A stretch of 64,000 nucleotides of DNA from Thinopyrum elongatum (Eukaryota > Streptophyta > Magnoliopsida > Poales > Poaceae). Positions within the stretch are counted from its first letter, which is position 1. The number at the start of each line of letters is the position of its first letter. The notes under the pieces are model-generated. The model was not told the origin of the DNA and did no database searches. It saw nothing but the letters and a program-made list of their open reading frames with translations. Where the stretch lies: the NCBI GenBank assembly GCA_011799875.1, contig CM022299.1, positions 353,010,526 through 353,074,525 on the forward strand, read 5' to 3'. Below, piece by piece: positions 9,808 through 20,133 of the stretch. Position numbers and translations under genes: made by a program.

Positions 9808-11422
9808 CTAAGCACGACCCTCGGGAGCTCCTGAAGGTGTCTTCTAGTTGGTAGCTCCGGTGTGCATAGATGGCGTTGACAGAACTGCGTCCGCGAATGC
9901 TTCTGACGATGTCTGCTGGACTGGTGGTGTAGACACTGGAGGTGGCACTGGAGTAGTGGCAGCAGGTGCAGAGTGAGTGGTCCTCGTGTCTGCAACTGGC
10001 ACGACTGAAGATCTGGCTGCTCTAGGTATAGTCTAGAACCTCTCAGTGGTAGGTCTCTCATCTCCACTGTCCTCTGCAGTGACTCTAGCATCAACATCTG
10101 CCTGTAGCTTCTCCACAACTGTTTGAACCTCTGTGATCTTCACATCAAGATCATGAATCTTTGTCTCAACAATCCGCTCTAGACTCCTGGTTCTTGGAGA
10201 TGTTGGCCAGACTCTTCTCAATCCTCAGGGTGGCCTCTAGAAGGTATGTCATCTGATCATTCTTTGACTTGAGGTTTGCTAAGGGTGCATTTGGAGCTGT
10301 GGCTTCTTGAGCTTTTTTGCCGCTGCTGCTGCTGCCTGGATCTTCTCTTGAGCCTCAACTGATGTAGGGTGTGAAGAATCCATCACCACCACATTATCCT
10401 CGAACTCTGGCTGAAGAGGGAGATGCTCACGATCTAGTAGATATGTGCTCGTTCCAACTTTGGAGTTCATGAGCATCTGAATATGTGGAGCATATCCACA
10501 AGACCTCTTCTGGTCAGCAGCTGTCCTCTTGACCGTTTCAACAATCAAACTCATAACCTTGAACTTCTGGGGGGTGTCAAACAGATGGAGCAAATTGATG
10601 GAGTGGCCACGTATCATCTTGTCATCTCCAGACTTGGGCAAGAGAGTATGCCTCAAGATAGTGTTGGTTGTGGCCAAACCAGCAAGCAAGTGCTTCACAT
10701 GACCAAGCTTATGACTCTCAACATCCTTGGGAGGGATTTCCTTATACATGTTGGCCATGGAGTTGTGGTCCATCCTGGGCTTCCCGTACACATCAATGTC
10801 GTTTTCCTCTTCCTCAGGGGCACCAAGAAGTGCAGCCCACTCAGAGATGGTTGACTGGTACTTGTGTCCCTCAGTCATCCATGCAATCTTCCCATCTGGA
10901 TAGAAATGAGTTGTGGAATAGAATTGCATTATCATCTCATCGTTCCACTTGGTGAGCTTCTGACCAACAAACTTGTCAACACCTGCAAGCCTAAAGTTCT
11001 CATGAACGTGGGGAAAATAGTCTTCATTTGTATCAATATATTTCCACCCACTTCATGTCACTGACAATGGGCTTCTTATCAAGCAAAATAGTTTCATAGA
11101 AGTCTTGTTGTTCTCTGGTGTGAAAGCGGTAATCACATGCAGTCCTTCTCCTGACAAAATAGGGATCAACTTTCCTCCACTCTCGCAGACCCTTGTCTTT
11201 CCTAAGCATCATGTTTTTTGCCACAGGATGAACATTATCATGATCTGGGATCTTGGGCTTGAGCTTCCTGAGCACTAGAGGCTCATCATCAATATCAGCT
11301 TCAGGCACTTGGGCCTTGTTCTTCTCAGCAGCTGGGATGTTTCTAGTAGACCTTTTAGGTGCAACAACCTTGGGCTTTGACTTGGGCTTGGAGGGAGCAA
11401 CTGTCTTCATGGCATCAGACAT
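9808..11422 (-). pseudogene. unclassified retroelement protein, frameshifted
   Basis: Reading right to left, an N-terminal basic region rich in K/P (KPKSKPKVVAPKRSTR) leads into RRRTACDYRFHTREQQDFYE at about 11110-11150. A frame change near 11036-11045 gives YIDTNEDYFPHVHENF and then a 218-codon block with DGKIAWMTEGHKYQSTISEW. After further frame changes (about 10280 and 10205) a coiled-coil-like segment follows (ERIVETKIHDLDVKITEVQ), then a Thr/Pro-rich tail with in-frame TAGs at 10035 and 9873, ending at 9808. I recognise this as a protein commonly labelled 'unclassified retrotransposon protein' in grasses. I see no CCHC knuckle, protease or polymerase motif, so a gag-like role is only a guess. 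Confidence 0.55.
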
Positions 11423-11447
11423 GAGTTTATGTGTCTTAGCAGGAGGT

Positions 11448-12014
11448 GCTTGACAATATAACTTCTATTCGGATATAAGAAAACATAACCCATTATGTTG
11501 TCTTCCTTGTCCAACATTAACCTTTTAGCATATAATATTTTAATGAGTGCTCACAATCACAAAAGATGTCCAAGATAGTGTATTTATATGTGAAACCTCT
11601 CTTTCTTTATTACTTCCTATTAATTGCAACAATAACCAAAACTATGTTTGTCAACTCTCAACAAATTTCATGCGACATACTTCTTATATGTGAAGTCATC
11701 ACTCTCCATAAGATTATTATATAATCTTTTTATTTCTTTCATTCTCTTTCCTTTTCATTGTCAAAGCAAGAAAGCAAAGCCCTCAACTCAAAACTAATCT
11801 TTATTATATAACTCTCGGACTCGATTACATAGATAGATCATAAAGCAAAACTCAAAACTGGATCATACTAAAAACTTTTACTCTACTAGGTAATGATATA
11901 ACCAAAAGGATTGAACTAAGAAAACGATAAAGGTAAAGATGTGATGGTGATACGATACCGGGGCACCTCCCCCAAGCTTGGCACAAACCAAGGGGAGTGC
12001 CCATACCCATGTAC
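11448..12014. other. non-coding 3' internal region of element A
   Basis: AT-rich sequence with no sustained frame. It aligns by eye with 29746-30302 in element D (shared TTGTCTTCCTTGTCCAAC and CAAAAGATGTCCAAGATAG), which fixes its identity as retrotransposon internal sequence. The junction at about 11447 is where similarity to D stops. Confidence 0.7.
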
Positions 12015-12536
12015 TCAAGTCTCCTTCTTCGGAGGTGATGATGATGGAGTTGATGATGTGGTAGGCTTGTCCTCCGTCTTCCAAGGCATAGGCTCACCAT
12101 CGTAAAAGGGTGAACGAGTCTCCGGGATCCTCAAATCTGCAACCAAACTCATCCTCTTAAATCTATATTCATACTCACAGTTTTGGTTTTGCAGATCATA
12201 GATCTGGGCTTGGAGATGCTCGATTTTCTCATGAAGCTTGAAGATGTCCTTTCCAACATCATTGGCATCCAGCTTGTGGTCACGGGTGAAGTCCGTGATC
12301 ATGGAGTGATTGGCGTTGAGTCCGCGTTCCACCATCCCTTGGAGCTTAAAGACTTCTTGCTCCATCGCTTCAAGCCTGGACTCCACGCTTCCGGTCCTCC
12401 TTGGCCCTTGAACATCCCAGATGTGAAGCACCCCCTCACTCATCTCGATGGTTTGAGGGTGTTGCAGCACCTCCGCAAGGTAGGGGTTGATGACCTTCTC
12501 GAAGAACTTGTCCTTGGGGGCGCTTGGAGACGTCAT
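12015..12536 (-). CDS. post-integrase ORF of element A, coiled-coil protein
   Basis: A 173-codon frame downstream of integrase, in the position where Athila-type elements may carry an env-like gene. The middle (about residues 55-120) has heptad-like spacing (ESRLEAMEQEVFKLQGM, KLHEKIEHLQAQIYDLQN), suggesting a coiled coil. The C-terminus is Ser/Thr/Pro-rich and ends SSPPKKET. No signal peptide or membrane segment is visible, so there is no support for an envelope function. The same slot in element D holds a protein with the closely matching end SSSPPKET. The 339 bases between this and the integrase hold no gene. Confidence 0.6.
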   Translation of the reverse strand: MTSPSAPKDKFFEKVINPYLAEVLQHPQTIEMSEGVLHIWDVQGPRRTGSVESRLEAMEQEVFKLQGMVERGLNANHSMITDFTRDHKLDANDVGKDIFKLHEKIEHLQAQIYDLQNQNCEYEYRFKRMSLVADLRIPETRSPFYDGEPMPWKTEDKPTTSSTPSSSPPKKET

Positions 12537-12875
12537 GGCGACCTAGATCAGTCAGAAAGATAGCTCGAAAACAAGAACAGAGGATATTGCCGTGGTACGG
12601 TGGTCAAAACCTTCGGGAGATTATATAATGAATTGTTACCGTGCAAAACAAATATTCTAGGAGAAAACGGAGTCCGAAGGGCACACGAGGTGGCCACAAG
12701 CCCGGGAGGCGTGCTCAGGGGGGTAGGGCGCATCCCCACGGCTTGTCGCCTCCTCGTGCACTTTTCGGGCTACTTCTTATTTTCCTAATTTTTTAAATAT
12801 TCCAAAATGGAGTAAAATTGCTTTTGGGAAAGTTTTGGAGTCGGTTTACTTACTGTATCACATACCTATTCCTTT

Positions 12876-15079
12876 TTATGGTTCTGGAGCGTTCTGGAAG
12901 GTTTCCCTTATGTACTCCTCTGGTGTTATGGTATTAATAATATTGGTTTCAACATTTATGGGAGTACTTGAGATATAATGTTTGATTCTTTGCCCATTCA
13001 CCACCTTCGGATTATTGCCCTTGGCATTGTTGATCTTGATGGCACCGGAATGATAAACTTCCTCGATAATGTAAGGCCCTTCCCATTTAGAGAGAAGTTT
13101 TCCTGCAAAAAATCTTAAACGAGAATTGTATAGCAAGACATGGTCACCTACATTAAATTCACGCTTTTGTATCCTTTTGTCATGCCATCTTTTAACCTTT
13201 TCTTTAAACAATTTGGCATTTTCATAGGCTTGGGTTCTCCATTCATCAAGTGAACTAATGTCAAATAACCTCTTCTCACCGGCAAGTTTGAAATCATAGT
13301 TGAGCTCCTTAATTGCCCAATAAGCTTTATGTTCTAATTCAAGGGGTAAGTGACATGCTTTTCCATATACCATTTTATAAGGAGACATACCCATAGGATT
13401 TTTATAAGTAGTTCTATAAGCCCATAATGCATCATCAAGTTTCTTAGACCAATTCTTTCTTGATCTATTAACAGTCTTTTGCAAGATCAATTTTATTTCT
13501 CTATTACTTAATTCTACTTGACCACTAGACTGAGGATGATATGGAGATGCAATTCTATGGTTAACATCATACTTAGCAAGCAATTTACGGAAAAGCACCA
13601 TGAAAAGTGTGAACCACCATCAGTCATTAAATATCTAGGGACTCCAAACCTCAGGAAAATAACTTCTTTAAGCATTTTAATGGAGGTGTTATGATCAGCA
13701 CTACTAGTTGGAATAGCTTCTACCCACTTAGTAACATAATCAACAACAACCAAAATATGTGTGTACCCATTGGAGGAAGGAAAAGGTCCCATATAATCAA
13801 ATCCCCAAACATCAAATGGTTCAATAAAAAGTGAATAATTCATAGGCATTTCCTGACGTCTACTAATATTACCAATTCTTTGACATTCATCACAAGACAA
13901 GACAAACTTACGAGCATTCTTGAAAAGAGTAGGCCAATAAAAACCAGATTGTAATACCTTGTGTGCAGTTCTATCTCCAGCATGGTGTCCTCCGTAGGCC
14001 TCGGAGTGACACTTGCGTAGGATATGTTCCTGTTCATGCTCAGGTACACAACATCTAAGAACACCATCTACTCCTTCTTTATAAAGGTGTGGGTCATCCC
14101 AGAAGTAATGTCTTAAATCGTAGAAAAACTTTTTCTTTTGTTGGTATGTAAAACTGGGTGGTATAAATTTAGCAACAATGTAATTAGCGTAGTTTGCATA
14201 CCATGAAGTACTATGAGAAGCATTTATAACAGCTAATTGTTCATCAGGAAAGCTATCATCAATAGGTAGTGGGTCATCAAGAATATTTTCTAACCTAGAC
14301 AAGTTGTCTACTATGGAGTTCTCAGCTCCCTTTCTATCAATAATATGTCCATCAAATTCTTGTAGCAAGAGAACCCACCTAATGAGTCTAGGTTTAGCAT
14401 CTTTCTTTTCCATAAGGTATTTAATACCAGCATGATCAATGTGAACAGTTACTTTAGAATCAACAATATAAGATCTGAATTTATCACAAGCAAACACAAC
14501 CGCTAAAATTTCTTTTTCAGTAGTAGCATAATTTCTTTGAGCATTGTCTAGAGTTTTACTAGCATAATGGATAACATTTAATTTCTTATCAACTCTTTGT
14601 CCTAGAACAGCACCAACAACATAATCACTAGCATCACACATAATTTCAAAGGGTAGTCTCCAATCAAGTGGTTGAACAATAGGTGCAGAGATTAAGGCTT
14701 TCTTAAGGATTTCAAATGCTTCTACACAATCATCATCAAAAACAAATGGAACATCTTTTTGCAAGAGCTTAGTAAGAGGCCTAGAAATTTTAGAGAAGTC
14801 TTTGATAAATCTCCTATAGAAACCAGCATGACTAAGGAAACTTCTTATACCTTTGATATCTTTAGGACACGACATTTTTTCAATAGCATCAACTTTAGCT
14901 TTATCAACTTCAATACCTCTTTCGGAGATTTTATGCCCCAAGACAATACCTTCATTAACCATAAAGTGGCACTTCTCCCAATTCAAGACAAGATTAGTTT
15001 CTTCACGTCTCTGCAAAGCTCGATCAAGGTTTCTTAAGCAATCATCAAAAGAAGTTTCGTAAATGGAGAAATCATCCAT
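12876..15079 (-). pseudogene. element A RT end, RNase H and integrase
   Basis: Two overlapping frames (15079-13514 and 13601-12876) carry, in order, the RT YxDD-region remnant [10 protein letters not shown], RNase H ([19 protein letters not shown]), the integrase zinc finger with [12 protein letters not shown] and [10 protein letters not shown], core aspartates in GFDYMGPF and MTDGGSHF, and the core glutamate in [13 protein letters not shown] frameshift near 13590 splits the integrase between its second Asp and Glu. The C-terminal part has [19 protein letters not shown], typical of gypsy integrases, with no chromodomain after it. It cannot make an intact polyprotein. Confidence 0.85.
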
Positions 15080-16543
15080 GAAACCTCAACAATCTTTCAA
15101 CAAAAATCAGAGAATATAGCAGTCATACATCTTTGAAAGGTAGCAGGTGCATTGCATAAACCAAAAGGCATACGTCTATAAGCAAAAGTACCAAAAGGGC
15201 ATGTAAAAGTAGTTTTTTCTTGATCCTCTTGTGACACGGGTATTTGGGAAAAACCAGAATAACCATCTAGAAAGCAAAAAATGTGTATGGTTTGATAGTC
15301 TTTCTAGCATTTGATCAATGAAAGGCAGAGGATAATGATCTTTCCTAGTAGTTTAATCTAATTTTCTAAAATCAATTACCATTCTATAACCTGTGACAAT
15401 TCTTTGCGGAATCAATTCATTTTTATCATTAGGAACAACAGTAATACCTTCTTTCTTAGGGACACAATGAACAGGACTTACCCATCTACTATCAGCTACA
15501 TGATAAATTATACCTGCTTCCAGAAGCTTTAGTATTTCATTCCTTACCACTTATTTAATCTTAGGATTCAACCATCGCTGATGATCAACAACTGGTTTAG
15601 CATCAGGTTCCATATTAATTTTATGCTGACATAGAGTGGGACTAATGCCCTTAAGATCATCAAGAGTATATCCAATAGCGACACGGTGCTTCCTCGGAGT
15701 TTTCAATAATTTCTTTTCTTCATGCCCTGAAAGGTTGGCACTAATAATAACATGACATTTCTTCTTTTCATCAAGATAAGCATATTTCAGAGTATCAGGT
15801 AATTGTTTAAGATCGAACACATGATCACTCTTGGGTGGTAGAGGATCTCCAAGAGTCTCAACGAGCAAATTGTGTTTCAAAACAGGCATTTGTTTAAAGA
15901 ATATCTCATCTATTTCATTTCTTTCATTCATGAACATGTCATTTTCATGGTCTAGCAAATATTGTTCTAAAGGATCAGTAGGAGGCACGACAATAGAAGC
16001 AAGACCAATAATTTCATCTTTACTAGGCAATTCTTTATCATGAGGTTGTCTACGGAATTTGGAGAAATTAAAATCATGAGACACATCCCCGAAACTTACA
16101 CTAACAGTTTCTTTCTCACAATCTATCTTAGCATTAACAGTGTTCAAGAAAGGTCTACCAAATATAATGGGACAAAAATCATCTTGTGGGGAACCAAGAA
16201 CTAGAAAATCAGTAGGGTATTTTATTTTCCCACACAAGACTTCAACATCTCTAACGATCCCAATTGGTGAGATAGTATCTCTATTAGCAAGCTTAATAGT
16301 AACATCAATATCTTCTATTTCAGCAGGTGCAATATCATTCATAATTTCTTGATATAAAGTAAAAGGGATTGCACTCACACTGGCACCCAAATCACATAGG
16401 CCATGATAACAATGATCTCCTATTTTAACAGAGACAACAAGCATGCCAACAACAGGTCTATGTTTATCTTTTTGATTGGGTTTAGCAATTCTAGCAGTTT
16501 CATCACAGAAATAAATAACATGCCCATCAATATTATCGACCAA
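15080..16543 (-). pseudogene. element A protease and reverse transcriptase N-terminal part
   Basis: The frame 16543-15551 contains the aspartic protease motif LCDLGASVSAIPFTLYQE and a linker ending in the RT entry region (CQHKINMEPDAKPVVDHQR). A stop follows, then 15550-15353 continues RT (GYRMVIDFRKLD). From 15352 to 15080 RT similarity persists only in shifted frames. The matching region of element D runs through without these breaks, which confirms the lesions here. Confidence 0.82.
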
Positions 16544-16599
16544 GAGATCTTTAACAATAGCAATACTAGGTTCAACTTTAATTTGTTCAGGGGTGTAGG

Positions 16600-17188
16600 T
16601 CTTATAGTATAACTCTTACGGACTACAGCTGAAGCTTTAGCATGTTCTTTTATCCTAGCAGGAAAAGGTGGTTTCTCGATATAAGCAGTAGGAATAACTG
16701 GATCAACATTATAAGTAATGGTTTCTTCTTCAACTTTAATGGGTTCTACTATTTTACTTCAATGGGAGGATGATATTTAAACCACTTCTCCTTAAGGAGA
16801 TCAACATGAGTAGCAAATGATTCACAGAAAGAAGCTACTATCTCAGAGTCAAGTCCATATTTAGTGCTAAATTCATGAAAAGCATCGGTATCCATAAAAG
16901 ATTTAACACAATCAAACTTAAGGTTTACACCTGACTCCTTACCTTCGTCGAGCTCCCAATCTTCAGAGTTGCGTTTAATTAATTCCAAGAGATCCCATTT
17001 GAATTCGATAGTCTTCTTCATAAAAGAACCAGTACAAGAAGTATCGAGCATGGATTGATCATTACGAGAAAGCCGTGCATAAAAATTCTGAATAATAATT
17101 TCTCTTGAAAGATCATGATTGGGGCATGAATATAACATTTACTTAAGCCTCCCCAAGCTTGAGCGATACTTTCTCCTTCACGAGGCCA

Positions 17189-17274
<86 letters not shown>

Positions 17275-17367
17275 CTGATCACGATGAACCAGATGCATAG
17301 AATAAAACTTCTAATGAAATTCCAATTTCAATCGGTTGTAATTCCAAGCTCCAATATCATCACATAG
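16600..17367 (-). pseudogene. element A gag, 3' part
   Basis: The frame 17138-16749 encodes gag-like sequence (FATHVDLLKEKWFKYHPP; SFMKKTIEFKWDLLE) matching 35237-34800 in element D. Upstream similarity (HLVHRDQ, NFWPREGES) continues to 17367 across an expanded TA microsatellite. The 5' part of the same gene lies at 25760-25945, displaced by the Tat-type insertion. Confidence 0.75.
17194..17271. repeat. (TA)n microsatellite, about 39 units
   Basis: An uninterrupted TA run inside element A's gag. The same site in element D (about 35389-35399) has only a short TA run, so it expanded after the copies separated. The apparent ORF of alternating Ile-Tyr is a product of the repeat. Confidence 0.95.
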
Positions 17368-17372
17368 CCTAT

Positions 17373-18218
17373 TGTCGGATTCAGGGCTCCGCAGACCCAA
17401 AGAAGGTTCAAACTCTGGGGCGTGTGCGAAGAACTCAACCTATCCAGCCAACCAAACGCGCCGCCCCATAGCCTAGCTCGAAGAACAGGGAAGAAGATGG
17501 ACACGACAATTTACCCAGGTTTGGGCCACCTTGCGGTGTAATACCCTACTCCTGCTTTGTGGTGGATTAGCCTCATGAGGGGCTGAGGATGAACAAGCTC
17601 GCGAGGCTTGCTCTGGTGAGAGTGAGTGGTTCCGGGTCCCCTCCCCTCCTATGGTGGTGGCTAACCTATATATAGTGGCCTCGGTCCTCTTCCCCGAAAA
17701 TGAAGGCAAGAAGGGATTCCACAACGGCCAATTTGAAAGGGGACAAGTAGTACATCTTATCCTGATGAAAGGTGGTCTTCGCCTGCACAGCTTCTGGCCG
17801 TGACGCTGCGGTGGGCTCGGCGATGACATCCGTCCTGGCGGTCTTGGTCTCGTTGCACGGGAATGGAAACCTTTGGGTGATTCCTCGGGACGCCGCGCCT
17901 GCGCTTGCCTCTTTAGCACCAAAGAGGAAACCTGCCGCTCTGCACCCATTGGCGCCCGCCTGGCCTTGGTCATCATGTCTTGCGTCACCTCAACCTCATG
18001 AGGTGGGCACCTGCATAGAAATCTCCGCTCCTCAGGAGCCAGCCTAAGGAGGCCGCTCCCTCCGGAGGTCTTGATGTCACCCGCCTCGCGAGGCTTGGCC
18101 CCTCGCGAGGGTCTTGTCATGTTGGTGTCGTAGATGGGCCGTACCAGGCCATCGATGGAGCCATGCCATGGGCCGTAGGCAGGCAAGTCTGGGTACCCTG
18201 GTTCCCAAAACGCCGACT
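17373..18218 (-). repeat. 3' LTR of Tat-A
   Basis: 846 bp, matching 24889-25759 apart from small indels and substitutions. The left edge TGTCGGATTC is the reverse of a CA-ending LTR. The right edge is fixed by alignment to the other LTR and by the adjoining G-rich polypurine tract (GGGCCCGGGGGCTACA on the minus strand). The expected TG at this LTR's start appears mutated to AG. A TATA-like CTATATATAGG lies at about 17668-17678 on the minus strand. Confidence 0.85.
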
Positions 18219-18460
18219 GTAGCCCCCGGGCCCAAGGCGCGCTCGGACTTGGCTTCGAGGCGAAGCCAAAGGGCAAGGGCGGAGCGCCGTGGGCCCCAAT
18301 CGCCTGCGGGCCAGGCTGACGCGTGGCGCTTGATGGGACGTGGGTGTCTCCACTTCCCCACGCCGCCTCGACTAACGCACGACTTGACAACTGCCTGATG
18401 CATGCAAAAGAACCATCATTGCTCGGAACATGAGAGGCCGGCGGTTGGCCTCCCTCTGCC

Positions 18461-18467
18461 TATAAAT
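18461..18467 (+). promoter_or_regulatory. TATA box of the antisense AT-hook/B3 gene
   Basis: CTGCCTATAAATGGGG lies 99 bases upstream of the ATG at 18560, on the strand opposite gag-pol. The spacing fits a plant TATA promoter with a leader of about 60-70 bases. Confidence 0.6.
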
Positions 18468-18559
18468 GGGGTGGGGGGCGGAGCCCCCACCTCATCTTCA
18501 TCTTCTCGCCGCCTGCTCCTCCTTCTCCTTAGTTCCCCCGCCATCTTGCCAAAGCTTCC

Positions 18560-19371
18560 ATGGCGCTAGTGAGGAGGTTCTCGGCCGTGGAGAAGGAAAA
18601 GGCTCCCAAGAAGGGACCGGACTCGCCGCTGCCCAAGAGAGGCCGCGGCCGCCCCCGCAAGCACGCCGCGACGCCAGCGGTGGCTCCCCGAGGGTGTGCG
18701 CGCACTCCCTCGAGGGCTGGCGCTGTCGCCGATAGTCGCGGGGGTGCTCCTTCCCACGGCGGAAGCTGCCGTGGCCGGGGCAGCCGTAGCGAAGGGGGAA
18801 GGCATGCGACAGCCATCCGGCCACTGCGCTCGTGACTCCACTCGGCCGACGCGTCCTCAGAGTTCGTGGTGTGGGAGGAGAGGCCCGCCGGCGCCTGGCT
18901 CTATCTCCCGCACTTCTTTGTGGGTGCACTGCCGGCCGGGGAACCTGGTGGCCTCTGGCTGCAGGCCGATGGTTGCTGCAGCAAGGCCTCATGGGTGGTG
19001 GTCGAGGTCACCCCCGCCGGCAACGTGTTCCTGAACCGCGGATGGCAGACGTTCGCCCGCGCATGTGGTCTGCAGGGAAGGTGTACCCTCCACTTCAGGT
19101 ATGATGGCGCCGCGACCCTCTATGTCAGGGTCTTTGGGGAAGATGGTCAGCGCCTGGGGTGCTGCCGGAGAGCGACAACGATGACGACGCTCGTGGTGAG
19201 CTTGCCCTTGGCGACGGCCGCGACGCCTCCAGCAGCGGCGGCTCCTCCTCCGGGGAGAGCACGAGCGAGGGCGACTATGACGAGCCACCACGCCGTCGAG
19301 CTCGGACCAGGGAGGGAGACGAGTCGCCTCGCCACCGCACCCCGGTGAAGCAGGAGGAGGACTCCGACTGA
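18560..19371 (+). pseudogene. antisense extra gene of Tat-A: AT-hook plus B3-like DNA-binding protein
   Basis: ATG at 18560 opens a basic N-terminus with an AT-hook (KRGRGRPRKHA, core residues 29-34). After TGA at 18833-18835 the same frame continues through a B3-like fold signature at about residues 100-200: EFVVWEE, LYLPHFF, WVVVEVTPAGNVFLNRGWQTFARACGL in two parts of that order, CTLHFRYDG and LYVRVFGEDG. Near 19160 one base appears lost; the next frame gives PESDNDDDARGEL, a Ser/Glu-rich acidic stretch and VKQEEDSD, then TGA. The layout (AT-hook, B3-like, acidic tail) suggests a nuclear DNA-binding protein. It lies antisense to gag-pol between integrase and 3' LTR. Two lesions make this copy inactive. 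The B3 call is from motif spacing by eye. Confidence 0.7.
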
Positions 19372-20133
19372 GCGCTGGCGTTGCTGGAGGAAGGTCCCGG
19401 GAGCTGCTGTAGTTGCACGGCTGCTTTTGCCTCTCTTCTCCTTCTTTTTTTTTGCATCAAAAAGGTGGAAAGCCCTGTCGGGGCGTGTAATGGACCGCGG
19501 CGCTTGTGCCATTGTGTTATTGTTTTTATATTGCATCCTGGTATCCGTGTTGCCACTGAATGTGATTGAAATGACTTAGCTTAGTGTGCCTGCAGTAGGC
19601 TCTTGTGCCATGAGGACGAGCTTCCCTGGAGCTTTGGACTTCCCGCATGTCCTTGGTTCCGGAGAGGTCCTCCGGAGATTTCATTCTTGTGGACTCGAAG
19701 GTCCCCAGGCGCGGCCATGGGGCCAGGGGACCTCTAGAGGTGCCATTCCCCGCGCGAGCCCCCGAGCGTGGGTCACTGGTACGCCGCGTCGCGATGCCCG
19801 GAGGCATGGACTTAGGAGGGCGTGCGTGCCCACTGGCTCATTTGAGGGCGTCACGCGAGGATTCAAATGCCAAAGGCCAAGGCTTAGGCGAGGTGCGTTC
19901 GCGGGCGGGCCCAAGCGTACACACCGTGCCCAGCACCCACGCGCGGGACGCGCGAGGAAGAGCGACGGGCAATTGTCACTTTCCCTAAAACGAGGCCTGA
20001 AAAAGCGAGTGCTGCGAGGAGAAATATTCCCAACCCTTTCAAATAAAGACGTGAGAACTCCAAATTTCATTTCAAGAAGTTGCAAATCAGCTACAGAAAG
20101 CAAGCAAATGAACAGCCGCGTCCAGCACCTATA
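19372..20133 (+). other. probable 3' UTR of the antisense gene and spacer to integrase
   Basis: After the stop there is a T-rich stretch and AT-rich sequence around 19510-19575 that could terminate the plus-strand transcript. No AATAAA was found. The rest to 20133 has no conserved frame; its ORFs on both strands are short and GC-driven. Confidence 0.4.

Noticed and set aside
12183..12563. 126-codon plus-strand ORF
   Set aside because: It is antisense to the coiled-coil post-integrase ORF; the minus-strand frame is shared in position and tail with element D, the plus frame is not.
17119..17367. ORF with a long alternating Ile-Tyr tract
   Set aside because: It is a translation of the TA microsatellite on the strand opposite gag.
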